Below the pieces are notes generated by a model that searched no databases, was not told where the DNA came from, and worked only from the letters and a program-made list of their open reading frames with translations. From Yersinia frederiksenii ATCC 33641 (lineage in GTDB: Bacteria; Pseudomonadota; Gammaproteobacteria; Enterobacterales; Enterobacteriaceae), in assembly GCF_000754805.1 (NCBI RefSeq), contig NZ_KN150731.1, positions 4,803,642 through 4,867,641 on the forward strand: DNA of 64,000 nucleotides. The letters are read 5' to 3'. This document shows, one piece after another, positions 38,031 to 48,415 of the stretch. Every line of letters starts with the position of its first letter. Within the stretch, counting starts at the first letter, position 1. Made by a program: the position numbers and the translations under genes.

Positions 38031-39161
38031 ATGTCTAACCGGTTCTTCCGTCGCACTGCTTTACACGCTGCTTTATTGGCACTGCCTGCATTTGCTCTTA
38101 GTGCACAGGCAGCTGATATTCCTCAAGTTAAAATCACGGTTAATGATAAACAGTGTGAGCCAATGGCGCTGTCCATACCTGCCGGTAAAACTCAGTTTAT
38201 TATCCACAATGTGAGCCAAAAAGGCTTGGAGTGGGAGATTCTGAAAGGGGTGATGGTGGTTGAGGAGCGTGAGAATATCGCCCCCGGCTTTACTCAGAAA
38301 ATGACAGCCAATCTGGAACCGGGTGAATACGAGATGACCTGCGGTTTGCTGAGCAATCCGAAAGGCAAATTGACGGTAACCGCAGCGGCAGGTTCCGACG
38401 CCGCAATGAAACCAGACGCCATGGCGCTGGTGGGGCCAATTGCTGAATACAAAGTCTATGTAACACAAGAAGTTGCTCAGTTAGTGACACAAACCAAAGC
38501 CTTTACGGATGCAGTGAAAAAAGGCGATTTGGCTTTGGCACGCAAGCTTTATGCGCCAACCCGTCAACATTATGAGCGCATCGAGCCTATTGCCGAATTG
38601 TTCTCTGATTTAGATGGCAGTATCGATGCCCGTGAAGATGATTTTGAACAAAAAGCGGCTGATCCGAAATTTACCGGTTTCCACCGATTAGAGAAAATCT
38701 TATTTGGCGATAACACCACCAAAGGCGCTGATAAATTTGCAGATACACTGTATCAAGATACGTTGGAGCTGCAAAAACGCATTAGTGGCCTGACATTTGC
38801 GCCAAGCAAAGTGGTGGGTGGTGCGGCAGGTCTAATTGAAGAAGTGGCAGCCAGTAAAATCAGCGGTGAAGAAGATCGCTACAGCCGCACTGATTTATGG
38901 GATTTCCAGGCTAACGTTGATGGCGCACAGAAAATTGTCAATTTGCTACGTCCATTACTGGAAAAAGCCAATAAGCCGTTGCTGGAAAAGATTGATACCA
39001 ACTTTAAAACGGTTGATAGCATTTTAGCGAAATATCGCACCAAAGATGGCTATGAGTCATACGAGAAGTTAACTGATGCCGACCGCACTGCAATGAAAGG
39101 GCCGATTACGGCTCTGGCGGAAGACCTTGCTCAGCTCCGTGGCTTATTAGGTCTGGATTGA
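38031..39161 (+). CDS. efeO: EfeO, periplasmic iron-binding component
   Basis: 376 residues. A signal peptide ends at ALSAQA. An N-terminal cupredoxin-like domain follows (about 28-120, ISVPAGKTQF-like and [11 protein letters not shown]). The C-terminal M75-like domain has the HxxE motif in [11 protein letters not shown]. EfeO is thought to bind ferrous or ferric iron and pass it to EfeU with the aid of EfeB. It lies between efeU and efeB, 9 bases before efeB. Confidence 0.95.
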   Translation: MSNRFFRRTALHAALLALPAFALSAQAADIPQVKITVNDKQCEPMALSIPAGKTQFIIHNVSQKGLEWEILKGVMVVEERENIAPGFTQKMTANLEPGEYEMTCGLLSNPKGKLTVTAAAGSDAAMKPDAMALVGPIAEYKVYVTQEVAQLVTQTKAFTDAVKKGDLALARKLYAPTRQHYERIEPIAELFSDLDGSIDAREDDFEQKAADPKFTGFHRLEKILFGDNTTKGADKFADTLYQDTLELQKRISGLTFAPSKVVGGAAGLIEEVAASKISGEEDRYSRTDLWDFQANVDGAQKIVNLLRPLLEKANKPLLEKIDTNFKTVDSILAKYRTKDGYESYEKLTDADRTAMKGPITALAEDLAQLRGLLGLD

Positions 39162-39170
39162 GGCATAAAG

Positions 39171-40475
39171 ATGAGTAAGAAAACCGGCCCGCAATCAGGG
39201 CCGTATCAGCAAGACAACGGGGCGGCTTTGCCGTCCCGTCGGCGTTTGTTACTGGGTATGGGCATGATGAGTGGCGCACTGGCCCTAGGTGGGGCAAAAG
39301 TCGCGCGGGCTGCGGATTGCCAAGCCTCAGAGGCTGCTCCCGCTCAAGATGAGCGCTGGCAGAAACAGCCATTTTATGGTCAACATCAATCTGGGGTGCT
39401 CACGCCACAGCAGGCCGCGATGATGCTGGTGGCATTTGATGTGCTGGCAACAGATAAAGCGTCATTGGCTCGGTTATTCAAGTTGTTGACCGAGCGTATC
39501 GCGTTTCTGACTATTGGCGGGCATGCTCCATCAGTTAATGCCAAGTTACCGCCGCTGGATTCAGGGATTATGGGGCCGGAGATCTATCCAGATAATCTGA
39601 CTATTACGGTGTCGGTCGGAGACGCGCTGTTTGATGAACGTTTTGGGTTGCAGCAACATAAGCCCTTGCGGCTTCAGCGCATGACCCGTTTCCCTAATGA
39701 CTCACTCGATGCAGGCTTGTGCCATGGCGATATCTTGCTGCAAATTTGTGCCAATACCAATGAAACAGTGATTCATGCGCTGCGGGATATTATTAAGCAC
39801 TCACCGGATCTTCTCAGTGTTCGTTGGAAGCGCGAGGGGTTTATCTCTGCGCATGCTGCCCGCAGCAAGGGTAAAGAGACTCCGATTAACTTGTTGGGTT
39901 TCAAAGATGGCACCGCCAACCCGAAAACCAGTGATAAGCCATTAATCAATCATGTGGTATGGGTTCAGGAAAATGCAGATGAACCCGCGTGGGCTGTGGG
40001 TGGGAGCTATCAGGCCGCGCGGATTATCCGCTTTAAAGTAGAGTTTTGGGACCGAACACCGCTGCAAGAACAGCAAACCATATTTGGGCGTGATAAGCAC
40101 AGTGGCGCACCTTTGGGAATGATTCATGAACATGATGAGCCAGATTACACCCAAGATCCTGATGGAAAAGTCATCAAACTGGATGCTCATATCCGCCTGG
40201 CGAATCCGCGCACTGCTGAAACCCAGAATAATTTGATGCTACGCCGTGGTTACAGTTACTCATTAGGGGTTTCAAATTCAGGGCAATTAGACATGGGGCT
40301 ATTGTTTGTCTGCTACCAGTCTGATTTGGAAAAAGCCTTTCTAACCGTGCAAAAACGGTTAAATGGTGAAGCGCTGGAAGAGTATGTGAAACCGATTGGC
40401 GGGGGTTATTTCTTTGTATTACCGGGAGTGATTGACGCCAACCACTATCTGGCACAAGGCCTGTTGGAAGCTTAA
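39171..40475 (+). CDS. efeB: EfeB, Tat-exported DyP-type haem peroxidase
   Basis: 434 residues. A twin-arginine signal ([20 protein letters not shown], about 23-42) implies export folded with haem. The DyP hallmark GFKDGTANP supplies the distal Asp, and the downstream fold has the [11 protein letters not shown] segment. EfeB is the periplasmic peroxidase of the EfeUOB system and may oxidise ferrous iron or act on haem. It ends the operon, followed by a shared terminator. Confidence 0.96.
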   Translation: MSKKTGPQSGPYQQDNGAALPSRRRLLLGMGMMSGALALGGAKVARAADCQASEAAPAQDERWQKQPFYGQHQSGVLTPQQAAMMLVAFDVLATDKASLARLFKLLTERIAFLTIGGHAPSVNAKLPPLDSGIMGPEIYPDNLTITVSVGDALFDERFGLQQHKPLRLQRMTRFPNDSLDAGLCHGDILLQICANTNETVIHALRDIIKHSPDLLSVRWKREGFISAHAARSKGKETPINLLGFKDGTANPKTSDKPLINHVVWVQENADEPAWAVGGSYQAARIIRFKVEFWDRTPLQEQQTIFGRDKHSGAPLGMIHEHDEPDYTQDPDGKVIKLDAHIRLANPRTAETQNNLMLRRGYSYSLGVSNSGQLDMGLLFVCYQSDLEKAFLTVQKRLNGEALEEYVKPIGGGYFFVLPGVIDANHYLAQGLLEA

Positions 40476-40489
40476 TGAGTTTGGTTCGA

Positions 40490-40526
40490 AATACAGCACC
40501 GTTTTTATGCGGTGCTGTATTTTTTA
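40490..40526. terminator. Bidirectional terminator between efeB and wrbA
   Basis: AATACAGCACCG - TTTTTATG - CGGTGCTGTATT followed by TTTTATAG. A perfect 12-bp stem between two convergent genes; the A/T ends serve both strands. Confidence 0.9.
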
Positions 40527-40533
40527 TAGCAAC

Positions 40534-41133
40534 TTAACTTTTCAATTTGGCGGTGATCTTCGCCACATGCTCACCCTGGAAACGGGCTATGGCTAGCTCT
40601 TCAGCACTTGGCTGACGGGAACCATCGCCACCGGCAATCGTCGTTGCGCCATAGGGCGTCCCACCCCGAGTCTGTGAAACGTCAAACAGCTCTTTAGCAC
40701 CGTAACCAATTGGAACAATGATAAAACCGTGGTGTGCCAAGGTGGTCCAGGTGGAGGTAATAGTGTGTTCTTGCCCACCGCCAGTCCCGGTTGAGGAGAA
40801 TACACTGGCGACTTTGCCGTACAGTGCGCCAGATGCCCACAAGCCACCGGTTTGATCGAGGAACGTCCGCATCTGCCCGGCCATATTACCAAAGCGGGTT
40901 GGGGTACCGAAAATAATACCGTCGTAATCGGCCAGCTCTTGTGGTGTTGCCACCGGCGCTTTTTGGTCAGTTTTGCCGCCAGCATTGGCGAAAGCATCGG
41001 CAGGCATGGTTTCCGGCACCCGCTTGATAGTGACTTCGACGCCGCTAACTTTTTGGGCACCTTCGGCTATTGCGCCAGCAAGTGTCTCGATATGTCCATA
41101 CATGGAATAATAAAGCACTAAAATTTTTGCCAT
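40534..41133 (-). CDS. wrbA: WrbA, NAD(P)H:quinone oxidoreductase
   Basis: The start at 41133 ([19 protein letters not shown]) gives 199 residues, one longer than E. coli WrbA; the frame is open five codons upstream. Flavodoxin-like FMN-binding loops [21 protein letters not shown] and STGTGGGQE are present. It reduces quinones by two electrons and is linked to stationary phase and oxidative stress. Convergent with efeB. Confidence 0.96.
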   Translation of the reverse strand: MAKILVLYYSMYGHIETLAGAIAEGAQKVSGVEVTIKRVPETMPADAFANAGGKTDQKAPVATPQELADYDGIIFGTPTRFGNMAGQMRTFLDQTGGLWASGALYGKVASVFSSTGTGGGQEHTITSTWTTLAHHGFIIVPIGYGAKELFDVSQTRGGTPYGATTIAGGDGSRQPSAEELAIARFQGEHVAKITAKLKS

Positions 41134-41295
41134 CTTGCTGCGCTCCAAATAAGGTTATTGAATAATACTAATGATGTATTCATAGCGACATAATACTTAT
41201 TAACCATACGCCAATACCACCAAGCTGCAAGATTGACCGCACAGAAGGTATATGACGTCGGGAATAACAATTGGATTACCCAGACTTTTCAGGCG

Positions 41296-41781
41296 CTATG
41301 ACAGATCGCGTAACTTCTTTTGCAACCGTTTTTGTTGCCAGCGTTCCAACCAGTTACCTAACAAAAACATGTTTATCGCCCGCAAGCCCAATGCAATGCT
41401 TAGCCCTAGCACCACCCACCATGCCCACATATAGCCAGGGGAGGTAAACCAGTTAATAGCAAACAGCACGCCGCAAAGGATTACCGCCTGCATTAATTGG
41501 CGCAGCAAAGCCATTTCATTTTCAACAGCACTGCGAGCATCCAGTACTCGTTGGTCAACCGCGTCGGCAGGGACATCTTGCTGCTGATTGGCGTCGGAGG
41601 AATAGAGCTCGCTGACTTTCAGATCCATCACGGCGGCAATCGCCCCTAAGGTTTCGAGGCTGGCCTGCTCGCCATTCTCAACTCGTTGGATGGTGCGCAC
41701 GTTAAGGCTGCAAAGCTCCGCCAGTTGCTCTTGTGACCAAGCTCGGGCTTGGCGTAATTCACGAATACGGTAAAGGTTCAT
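41296..41781 (-). CDS. XRE-family regulator with two C-terminal membrane helices
   Basis: The start at 41781 (MNLYRIRELRQARAWSQEQLA) follows AGGAGACC and gives 161 residues. An N-terminal helix-turn-helix (WSQEQLAELCSLNVRTIQRVENG, about 15-37) is joined to a C-terminal 2TM domain with helices at about 94-112 and 118-137 (AVILCGVLFAINWF, MWAWWVVLGLSIALGL). Such membrane-anchored XRE proteins occur widely; targets are not known to me. No partner gene is adjacent. Confidence 0.85.
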   Translation of the reverse strand: MNLYRIRELRQARAWSQEQLAELCSLNVRTIQRVENGEQASLETLGAIAAVMDLKVSELYSSDANQQQDVPADAVDQRVLDARSAVENEMALLRQLMQAVILCGVLFAINWFTSPGYMWAWWVVLGLSIALGLRAINMFLLGNWLERWQQKRLQKKLRDLS

Positions 41782-42074
41782 CTTGAGGTCTCCTAGGGTT
41801 ATACGGTTTACCAATAACCCTATGCACAAGCACGCCACACCACCACGACAGTAATCAGACAATAGCCCGACATCTTCCCGCCAGTCGATTTGCCGGGTTA
41901 ATCATCGGACCTCTGCGGTATTTATCACAGTTATATCTCATTCGCATTGACAGTGCTGAGCGCGGATTATAATTTCAATGACAGTAAAGCTCCATTTTAA
42001 AATTTGTTACGGAGTTTTGTTTTCTTTGATCCCTAACACCACTGCGCCAAAATAATTAATAAGGAACACCGCGA

Positions 42075-43253
42075 ATGACTCAGATATATCATCAATATAA
42101 GAAATCATGGTGTAAAAGAACACTCTTGTTGAGTGCCTTGGCGCTGATAGTTTCTCTCACTTTGCCTTATGCCAATGCCGAACGTTATCCCGATGTGCCC
42201 GTGCCCTTTAAGTATGGTACCGGCGCGCGGATAGATAACAATTTATATGTTGGCTTAGGCAGCGCGGGCCAGTCGTGGTTTCGCCTGGATACAGATAAAG
42301 CCAGTGGTGGCTGGCAGAAAATAGCCGACTTCCCCGGGCAGCCGCGCGAACAAGCGGTAACGGTGGCACTGGATGGCAAGCTGTATGTCTTTGGTGGTGT
42401 GGGCAAAAATAGTGCCAGTGATACTCAGGTACGTGCACTCAATGATGTCTATCGATTTGATCCGCAAGCTAATCAATGGCAACAATTGGCAACTCGTGCC
42501 CCCCGTGGTTTGGTGGGGACGGTTGCGACCACATTAGATGGTTCTCAAGCTCTGTTATTGGGAGGGGTAAACAAAGCCATTTTTGACGGCTACTTCGCGG
42601 ATCTTGCTGCTGCGGGGAGTGATGAAGCGCAGAAAAATGCCATTATTGCGGCTTATTTTGAGCAAGCCCCAGCTGACTACTTTTATAACCGCGATGTCCT
42701 GATTTATGAGCCAACCAAAAATCAATGGAAGAGCGGTGGTCAGGTGCCATTTTTAGGCACGGCAGGATCGGCAATCACTGTAATGAATGACAATTTAATA
42801 TTAATAAATGGTGAAATTAAACCCGGTCTACGAACCGCGGCGGTATGGCAGGGGAAAAAGCAAGGGGCCGAGCTGGCATGGCAACAACAGCCAAACTTAA
42901 TGAGTGCAGAAAAAGGTGTTGCTCAAGAAGGATTGGCCGGGGCATTTTCCGGCAGTAGCAATAATGTGCTGCTGGTGGCGGGTGGGGCTAACTTCCCCGG
43001 AGCTTGGCAGCAGTTTAATGCCGGCCAGCTATATGCTCACCAAGGGCTGAAAAAACAGTGGCAGCAGCCGATTTATGCACAGGTGAATAGCCAATGGCAA
43101 TTGGCTGGAAAATTACCTCATCCCCTGGGCTACGGCGTTTCTATTCAAGATGGTGATAAATTGATTTTGATAGGTGGAGAAACCACCGGCGGTAACGCCA
43201 CATCCGCAGTAATGCAGGTATCTTGGCAGGGTAATCAGCTGCATATTGAATAA
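42075..43253 (+). CDS. nanM: NanM, N-acetylneuraminate epimerase
   Basis: 392 residues. A long N-terminal signal peptide ends near PYANA. The mature domain starts [31 protein letters not shown], the NanM signature, and is built of six Kelch-like blades ([43 protein letters not shown]). NanM converts alpha- to beta-sialic acid in the periplasm and speeds its use. No other nan genes are in the window, so uptake genes must lie elsewhere. Confidence 0.92.
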   Translation: MTQIYHQYKKSWCKRTLLLSALALIVSLTLPYANAERYPDVPVPFKYGTGARIDNNLYVGLGSAGQSWFRLDTDKASGGWQKIADFPGQPREQAVTVALDGKLYVFGGVGKNSASDTQVRALNDVYRFDPQANQWQQLATRAPRGLVGTVATTLDGSQALLLGGVNKAIFDGYFADLAAAGSDEAQKNAIIAAYFEQAPADYFYNRDVLIYEPTKNQWKSGGQVPFLGTAGSAITVMNDNLILINGEIKPGLRTAAVWQGKKQGAELAWQQQPNLMSAEKGVAQEGLAGAFSGSSNNVLLVAGGANFPGAWQQFNAGQLYAHQGLKKQWQQPIYAQVNSQWQLAGKLPHPLGYGVSIQDGDKLILIGGETTGGNATSAVMQVSWQGNQLHIE

Positions 43254-43274
43254 CTCTGTCGAATAAAAAGGGCG

Positions 43275-43319
43275 ATAACGCTCTATATTGAGCTTTTTGG
43301 CATAATACAAGAGCGTTAT
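43275..43319. repeat. Inverted repeat after nanM
   Basis: ATAACGCTCT and its perfect complement AGAGCGTTAT, 25 bases apart. It could fold as a long-loop terminator for nanM or act as an operator for the next gene, which starts 61 bases later. The role is unknown. Confidence 0.5.
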
Positions 43320-43379
43320 GGCACAATGTGAGTCAGCCTGTTTGCGTAAGCTAGCAACTTACCTCACAGGAGAACGAAG

Positions 43380-43940
43380 ATGAAAAAAATAGCATTGTCT
43401 TTGGCTATCATTGCGGTTTCATTATCCGCTCAGGCGCAAACTTTTAGTGTGAAAAGCCTTGATATGCCAGCCGGTAAACCACTACAAAATCAGCAGGTTT
43501 TTAACGGATTTGGTTGCGCAGGTGAAAACCAATCGCCACAGCTTTCATGGCAGGGGGCTCCTACAGAAGCGAAAAGCTTTGCTATCACGGCTTATGATCC
43601 TGACGCGCCAACAGGCAGCGGCTGGTGGCATTGGACGGTGGTGAATATTCCCGCCAATGTTCATGAACTGGCAACCAATGCCGGGCAGCGTAGCGATAAT
43701 GGCGCAAACAGCAGTTTGCCCCAAGGTGCGGTGCAGGGGCGCAATGACTTCGGTTATGCCGGATTCGGTGGTGCCTGCCCACCAGCAGGAGATAAGCCCC
43801 ACCGCTACCAGTTCACTGTTTGGGCATTGAAAACAGATAAATTGCCGCTAAACAGTGATGCGAGCGGCGCATTGGTGGGATTTATGCTAAATAGCAACGT
43901 CATTGCGAAAGCTGAATTAGTCACAACTTATGGCCGTTAA
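43380..43940 (+). CDS. Exported YbhB/YbcL-type PEBP-family protein
   Basis: 186 residues. A signal peptide MKKIALSLAIIAVSLSAQAQ indicates periplasmic location. The PEBP core shows GCAGENQSPQLSWQGAP, FAITAYDPDAPTGSGWWHWTVVNIP and GNDFGYAGFGGACPPAGDKPHRY-like blocks that form the anion-binding pocket. It is related to YbcL, whose exported form affects neutrophil migration in uropathogenic E. coli; a similar role here is not shown. An AraC gene follows after 22 bases on the same strand. Confidence 0.92.
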   Translation: MKKIALSLAIIAVSLSAQAQTFSVKSLDMPAGKPLQNQQVFNGFGCAGENQSPQLSWQGAPTEAKSFAITAYDPDAPTGSGWWHWTVVNIPANVHELATNAGQRSDNGANSSLPQGAVQGRNDFGYAGFGGACPPAGDKPHRYQFTVWALKTDKLPLNSDASGALVGFMLNSNVIAKAELVTTYGR

Positions 43941-43962
43941 CGTTTAATCCAAGAGCAAAAGC

Positions 43963-44772
43963 ATGCAGCAGATAAACCACCGCCAGATGGCCATCTCCAG
44001 TGCTGAAATTGTGGCCCGCCGTGCACACACTTTGCGTCGGGTAACGATATTTGCGCCAGCGCTGTGTCATGTCCGCCAAGGCAGTAAATTAGTGCAATGG
44101 GGCGCACAGACCGCCAACGCCGGGCAATCAACACTTATTTTGTTCCCTGCTGGAGCTGAAGTCAGTATTGCCAACACTCCGGATCGGGGCCATTACTGTT
44201 CGGATATGGTTTATCTGCCGCAAGAATTACTGCGCCAGTTCCGCCAATGGTATGGTGCGCTGGCTGCTACGCCGGTAACTAGCGCCTCTTTATGTGTTCC
44301 TCTGGATACCGATACCCATCGAGCATGGGAAAATTTATTGCTCAACCTAAAGAGTCAGGCACCCAATGTGTTGTTACAGCACTCTGCTATGGGAGTTTTA
44401 TTGGCCCTCCATCTGGCTGGGCAAGCAGGGCCATTATTGATCGATCGTCGAGATAAGCTGGCTGAACAGGTGCAACAAATCTTCTTGCTCGATCCGGCCC
44501 GTGACTGGAGTGTGAGTGATGTTGCACAAACCCTACATATGGGGGACTCCACTTTACGGCGCAAGCTAATGCAAGAAGAGCGGCAGTTCCGGGTGATTCT
44601 GGAGGAAGTTCGTATGGGGTGTGCGTTGCATGCGCTGCAAACAACATCACTGTCAATAGGGGAGATTGCTGCGCAACACGGCTATATCTCGCCGTCTCGT
44701 TTTACCTCGCGTTTTCAACAGCATTTTGGCTTAACTCCGCGTCGGTTACGTGAAGCAATTGCTGCACCTTAG
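43963..44772 (+). CDS. AraC-family transcriptional regulator
   Basis: 269 residues. The N-terminal half is cupin-like (GQSTLILFPAGAEVSIANTPDRG). The C-terminal two-HTH domain (about 165-262) contains DWSVSDVAQTLHMGDSTLRRKLMQEE and SIGEIAAQHGYISPSRFTSRFQQHFG. It is close behind the PEBP gene, so the two may be co-transcribed and it may regulate its neighbour. The target is unknown. Confidence 0.88.
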   Translation: MQQINHRQMAISSAEIVARRAHTLRRVTIFAPALCHVRQGSKLVQWGAQTANAGQSTLILFPAGAEVSIANTPDRGHYCSDMVYLPQELLRQFRQWYGALAATPVTSASLCVPLDTDTHRAWENLLLNLKSQAPNVLLQHSAMGVLLALHLAGQAGPLLIDRRDKLAEQVQQIFLLDPARDWSVSDVAQTLHMGDSTLRRKLMQEERQFRVILEEVRMGCALHALQTTSLSIGEIAAQHGYISPSRFTSRFQQHFGLTPRRLREAIAAP

Positions 44773-44836
44773 TCTATCAGAGTACTCAGCAGTTGGTTAT
44801 TCGTGGGATTGTCTGGCGTGATGGGCGATTGTAGAA

Positions 44837-44863
44837 CCGGCGTCAGATAAACACTGACGCCGG
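44837..44863. terminator. Hairpin between the AraC and cycA genes
   Basis: CCGGCGTCAG - ATAAACA - CTGACGCCGG is a perfect 10-bp GC-rich stem between two convergent genes. Neither flank has a strong U tract, so it may stop transcription weakly or protect the 3' ends. Confidence 0.6.
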
Positions 44864-44878
44864 GCAAAGCAGTAATGA

Positions 44879-46306
44879 TTACAATTTAGTGATATTGCCG
44901 TCGTACAAACGGGCTCTGCGTTTTTTCAAAGTGATATAGCCGATGGTCAAAATGACAAACCACAACGGTGTCACTATCAGCGCCTGACGGGTATCACTCT
45001 CCAGCGTTAATAGCACCAACACAAAGGCGAAGAACGCCATACATACCCAAGACATAAAAATACCGGCGGGCATTTTGTAGATGGACTTTTTATGCAATGC
45101 CGGGCGTCTTTTGCGATACACCAAGTAAGAGCACAGAATAATCGTCCAAACGAACATAAAAAGGATGGCTGATACAGTGGTGACCAGAGTAAAGACGGTC
45201 ATAACGTTTGGTATCAGGTAGATAAGCACCACGCCACCGAGCAGACAAATACAGGAGAATGTCAGGCCAGAAGCGGGAACCGAGCGACGTGATAATTTAC
45301 CAAATTGCTTGGGCGCGTCGCCTTCTTTAGCCAAACCGAACAACATGCGGCTGGTGGAGAACACGCCACTGTTGGCTGAAGAGGCCGCGGAGGTCAATAC
45401 CACAAAGTTAATCACACTGGCAGCAGCGGGTAGCCCGACCAGAACGAATAACTCAACAAAGGGACTCTTATCGGCAACCACCGAGCTCCATGGCGTCACC
45501 GACATAATCATAATCAATGAGAAAACATAGAACATGATTATGCGGATAGGAATGGAGTTAATGGCGCGCGGTAATACCACTTCAGGGTCTTTGGTTTCGG
45601 CGGCGGTGGTCCCAACTAATTCAATACCGACAAAGGCAAAGACCGCTATTTGGAAACCGGCGAAGAACCCACTGATTCCTTTCGGGAACATTCCACCGTC
45701 ATTCCATAAATGAGTAAATGACGCGGTGGTACCCGAAGGGGATTGATAGCTCATCAACACCATGGTCAGGCCTGCAAAGATTAGCGCCACGATTGCCACG
45801 ATTTTAATCATGGCGAACCAAAACTCCATCTCACCGAACATTTTTACTGTCGCCAAATTCAGTGAGAGCAGCAGTAAAACGACTAATAATGAGGCGACCC
45901 ATTGGGAAAAACCGGGGAACCAGAATTGCGCATAAGCGGTGATGGCGACAACATCGGCAATGCCGGTGATGACCCAACAAAACCAGTAAGTCCAACCGGT
46001 GAAAAAACCGGCCCAAGGGCCAAGTAAATCCGCGGCAAAATCACTGAATGACTTATATTTCAGATTCGAGAGCAGCAATTCACCCATTGCACGCATCACG
46101 AAAAACAACATAAAGCCGATTATCATATAAACGAAGATGATCGACGGCCCGGCAAGGCTGATGGTTTTACCCGAACCCATAAATAAACCGGTACCTATGG
46201 CACCGCCAATAGCAATCAACTGAATATGTCGATTGGAGAGACTTCGTTGAAGTTGCTCTTCAGGTTCCGGCAACGGTTCTGCCACTATCTTGGATTGGTC
46301 TACCAT
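44879..46306 (-). CDS. cycA: CycA, D-serine/D-alanine/glycine permease
   Basis: The start at 46306 (MVDQSKIVAEP) matches E. coli CycA and gives 475 residues. An ATG three codons upstream (46315) has the better ribosome site (AGGAAGAGGG). Twelve membrane helices, with RHIQLIAIGGAIGTGLFMGS at the first helix and the amino-acid permease motif GTTAAETKDPE. It imports glycine, D-alanine, D-serine and D-cycloserine with protons. A long CTGT tract precedes the gene. A neighbouring hairpin ends the transcript. Confidence 0.95.
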   Translation of the reverse strand: MVDQSKIVAEPLPEPEEQLQRSLSNRHIQLIAIGGAIGTGLFMGSGKTISLAGPSIIFVYMIIGFMLFFVMRAMGELLLSNLKYKSFSDFAADLLGPWAGFFTGWTYWFCWVITGIADVVAITAYAQFWFPGFSQWVASLLVVLLLLSLNLATVKMFGEMEFWFAMIKIVAIVALIFAGLTMVLMSYQSPSGTTASFTHLWNDGGMFPKGISGFFAGFQIAVFAFVGIELVGTTAAETKDPEVVLPRAINSIPIRIIMFYVFSLIMIMSVTPWSSVVADKSPFVELFVLVGLPAAASVINFVVLTSAASSANSGVFSTSRMLFGLAKEGDAPKQFGKLSRRSVPASGLTFSCICLLGGVVLIYLIPNVMTVFTLVTTVSAILFMFVWTIILCSYLVYRKRRPALHKKSIYKMPAGIFMSWVCMAFFAFVLVLLTLESDTRQALIVTPLWFVILTIGYITLKKRRARLYDGNITKL

Positions 46307-46372
46307 CTTTCCCATTCCCTCTTCCTGTATTTGTGAAGTTGTTGAGCTCTATGCTGGCTCTTTGGTCTTAAC

Positions 46373-46440
<68 letters not shown>

Positions 46441-46683
46441 TAGATTTTTTGTCTGCTTTAAGTACAACTTGCGAATTATTTAATATCTCCGCAACAATAA
46501 TTACACAACACGCTTCATTTTCCAGTGTTTATATTTCACACACTGAAATTTGTTAAGTTCATCACAGCGCGTAGAATTACAACATGAAGTTACATAACTA
46601 ACAATAATCACCAGTACTAGGTGCATAATTAATCCGCAGTGGTAAATACCACGTAGTATAAAGAGAAAAATCCGACGAAGTGT
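46441..46683. other. AT-rich region between the CTGT tract and the tRNA promoter
   Basis: Probably holds the cycA promoter on the minus strand. I could not fix a -35/-10 pair. No gene is evident. Confidence 0.4.
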
Positions 46684-46712
46684 TTGACAGCTAAGGCCAA
46701 CAGGAGAATAAT
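46684..46712 (+). promoter_or_regulatory. Sigma-70 promoter of tRNA-Lys
   Basis: TTGACA at 46684-46689, 17 bases, then AATAAT at 46707-46712. A C-rich discriminator (TATCCCCG) follows, as usual for stable-RNA promoters. The tRNA begins 11 bases past the -10. Confidence 0.8.
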
Positions 46713-46722
46713 TATCCCCGTT

Positions 46723-46798
<76 letters not shown>

Positions 46799-46855
46799 AC
46801 AAACCCTGAAATATCAATAAATTACAAAATCCTCGTTTGAATCCCTTAAAATCAG

Positions 46856-46890
46856 TGGCGACAAAATGGCGACAGAAATCTGTGGCGATG
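46856..46890. repeat. Three direct repeats TGGCGA(C/T) near the left prophage end
   Basis: TGGCGACA at 46856 and 46867 and TGGCGATG at 46883. Short direct repeats beside a phage attachment core often serve as integrase arm-type sites. The function here is an inference from position. Confidence 0.4.
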
Positions 46891-46904
46891 ACGATATTTT
46901 GACG

Positions 46905-46939
46905 CTAAAAAACCCGCGAGTTCGCAGGTTGTTTTTTAG
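46905..46939. terminator. Terminator at the prophage end, after ogr
   Basis: CTAAAAAACC-CGCGA - GT - TCGC-A-GGTTGTTTTTTAG forms a long stem with one bulge and T-rich ends on both strands. It lies just beyond the ogr stop and should stop late transcription before the host tRNA. Confidence 0.85.
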
Positions 46940-46952
46940 CCAAATAATATAA

Positions 46953-47171
46953 TTAGAAATTGAGCGTTGATTGCCCTTGAGCAGTTGAATGTGGCGGAAC
47001 TTTATTAATAACACCCGGAGTCATAATAGAGCGAATAAATGTCTCCATTGTAATGAATGTATGTCCGCAATTAATATTGGTACACTGATTATATCTCTCT
47101 TTAGTTTCGGCAGATATTTCACGACTGGATCGAGTATGCGCTGTGCAACGGCAAATAGGGCATCGCATCAT
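46953..47171 (-). CDS. ogr: Ogr/Delta-type late gene activator
   Basis: The start at 47171 (MMRCPICRCTAHTRSSREIS) gives 72 residues, the Ogr size. Cys pairs CPIC near the N-terminus and NINCGHTF further on fit the CxxC-N22-CxxxxC zinc finger of the family. Ogr binds the sites upstream of the P2 late promoters and recruits RNA polymerase by its alpha subunit. Its position at the end of the D operon is as in P2. Confidence 0.93.
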   Translation of the reverse strand: MMRCPICRCTAHTRSSREISAETKERYNQCTNINCGHTFITMETFIRSIMTPGVINKVPPHSTAQGQSTLNF

Positions 47172-47254
47172 AATAAACACCTCAACGTTCATTTGAGCTT
47201 ATTAACTATTTTAAATTATTCAAATGAATAAATCATCTGTTTGTATTCAACAAG

Positions 47255-48415
47255 TTATCCATCAATAGCTTCATAGCTTATATCTGATAGTAGAACTTCA
47301 AGTTCGAGGTTTGTCGTATAACCGCTATTATTGAGCGAATGAATAACTTTAGTAATTATCCACGGCTGGTTATCGATCACTGACTTGAATCCCTTCACTT
47401 TGACAGGGGTTTCCGGGTATAGCTCGGGCCTGCCAACGGCCAAAGTAATAGAAAACTCAGCCACACCACGTTGTAATTTATCCCATTTTGCCTGAGCGGC
47501 GCGCATGGCTTGCGCTTGTGTGGCATAGACCGTCGTTAGGGCAAACACGTTATCAGCTTCGCCCACCATATATTCACCCTCGCGCGCTTGCGGCTCTTTT
47601 GTCGCTTTCTTCTTAGCTACCGGCTTCGCTTTGGGGTGTTGCAGTGCACGCAAATGCTGTTCTTTTGGCCTGCGTTTGAGCTTAACCTTTTGCTTTTGCG
47701 GTTTCGGATCTTTGGTATGTAACCATTTCGCCGTTACACCGGTGTACGCACCCCGATCAGCGATAGCAAACTGATGTCGGTCGCCGTCACGGCGGGTGAG
47801 GGTGACTTGGGGAATAGGTTTGCCGCTGGCAGTGACGCCGCAACCCGCTATAAGAAACAATAGTTTCCCCGCTTTGATGGAAACCTCGCCCCCGTTGCGT
47901 TCTGCAAGGCGAGTGAGGAATTTGGCGTCGGACTCTTGCGACTGGTCAATATGCGGAATTTTAATTGAGGCTAATGCTGGAGTGACGCTGGCAACGAGTT
48001 TGTTACGCGTGGCGATGGCTTCAACGATAACGCCGAGCGTGGTGTCATGCCACGATTCCTCGCGTCTGGAATTTAGCGTGCCGCGAAAATCTGCACTGCG
48101 GGCACGGATTGTCAGCGTATCCGGCGCACCCCTGTGTTCAATTTCATCAACGGTAAAACTGCCTTTATGAATCAGCGCCGAACCTTGCCAGCCGAGAAAC
48201 AGCGCCAGAATGGCACCACGCAACGGCAGCTCGACCCGACCGTCGGCATCATCCAGTTCGATATCAAGCTGGTCAGCCTCAAAGCCGCGATTATCCGTCA
48301 GGGTTAGATTTATCAAGCGGTTGCTGATATTGCCGGTAATATCACGACTATCAAGCGTTAACATAAAATCCGGCATCAATATGCTACCCGCATCTTTTGT
48401 CAGCACATCTAACAT
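47255..48415 (-). CDS. D: Phage tail protein gpD (baseplate hub / tail tip)
   Basis: 386 residues, near the P2 gpD length of 387. It opens with MPDFMLTLDSRDITGNISNRL-like sequence and contains QSQESDAKFLTRLAERNGGEVSIKAGKL, typical of the late control D family. It caps the tail tube and forms the hub of the baseplate. A Lys-rich stretch (about 240-275) is the least conserved part. The first Met with good similarity is about 16 codons inside, but the overlap with gpU (ATGTTA region) supports 48415. Confidence 0.95.
   Translation of the reverse strand: MLDVLTKDAGSILMPDFMLTLDSRDITGNISNRLINLTLTDNRGFEADQLDIELDDADGRVELPLRGAILALFLGWQGSALIHKGSFTVDEIEHRGAPDTLTIRARSADFRGTLNSRREESWHDTTLGVIVEAIATRNKLVASVTPALASIKIPHIDQSQESDAKFLTRLAERNGGEVSIKAGKLLFLIAGCGVTASGKPIPQVTLTRRDGDRHQFAIADRGAYTGVTAKWLHTKDPKPQKQKVKLKRRPKEQHLRALQHPKAKPVAKKKATKEPQAREGEYMVGEADNVFALTTVYATQAQAMRAAQAKWDKLQRGVAEFSITLAVGRPELYPETPVKVKGFKSVIDNQPWIITKVIHSLNNSGYTTNLELEVLLSDISYEAIDG

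Noticed and set aside
46814-47014. 66-codon minus-strand frame beside ogr
   Set aside because: It spans the terminator hairpin and overlaps ogr; no recognisable protein.
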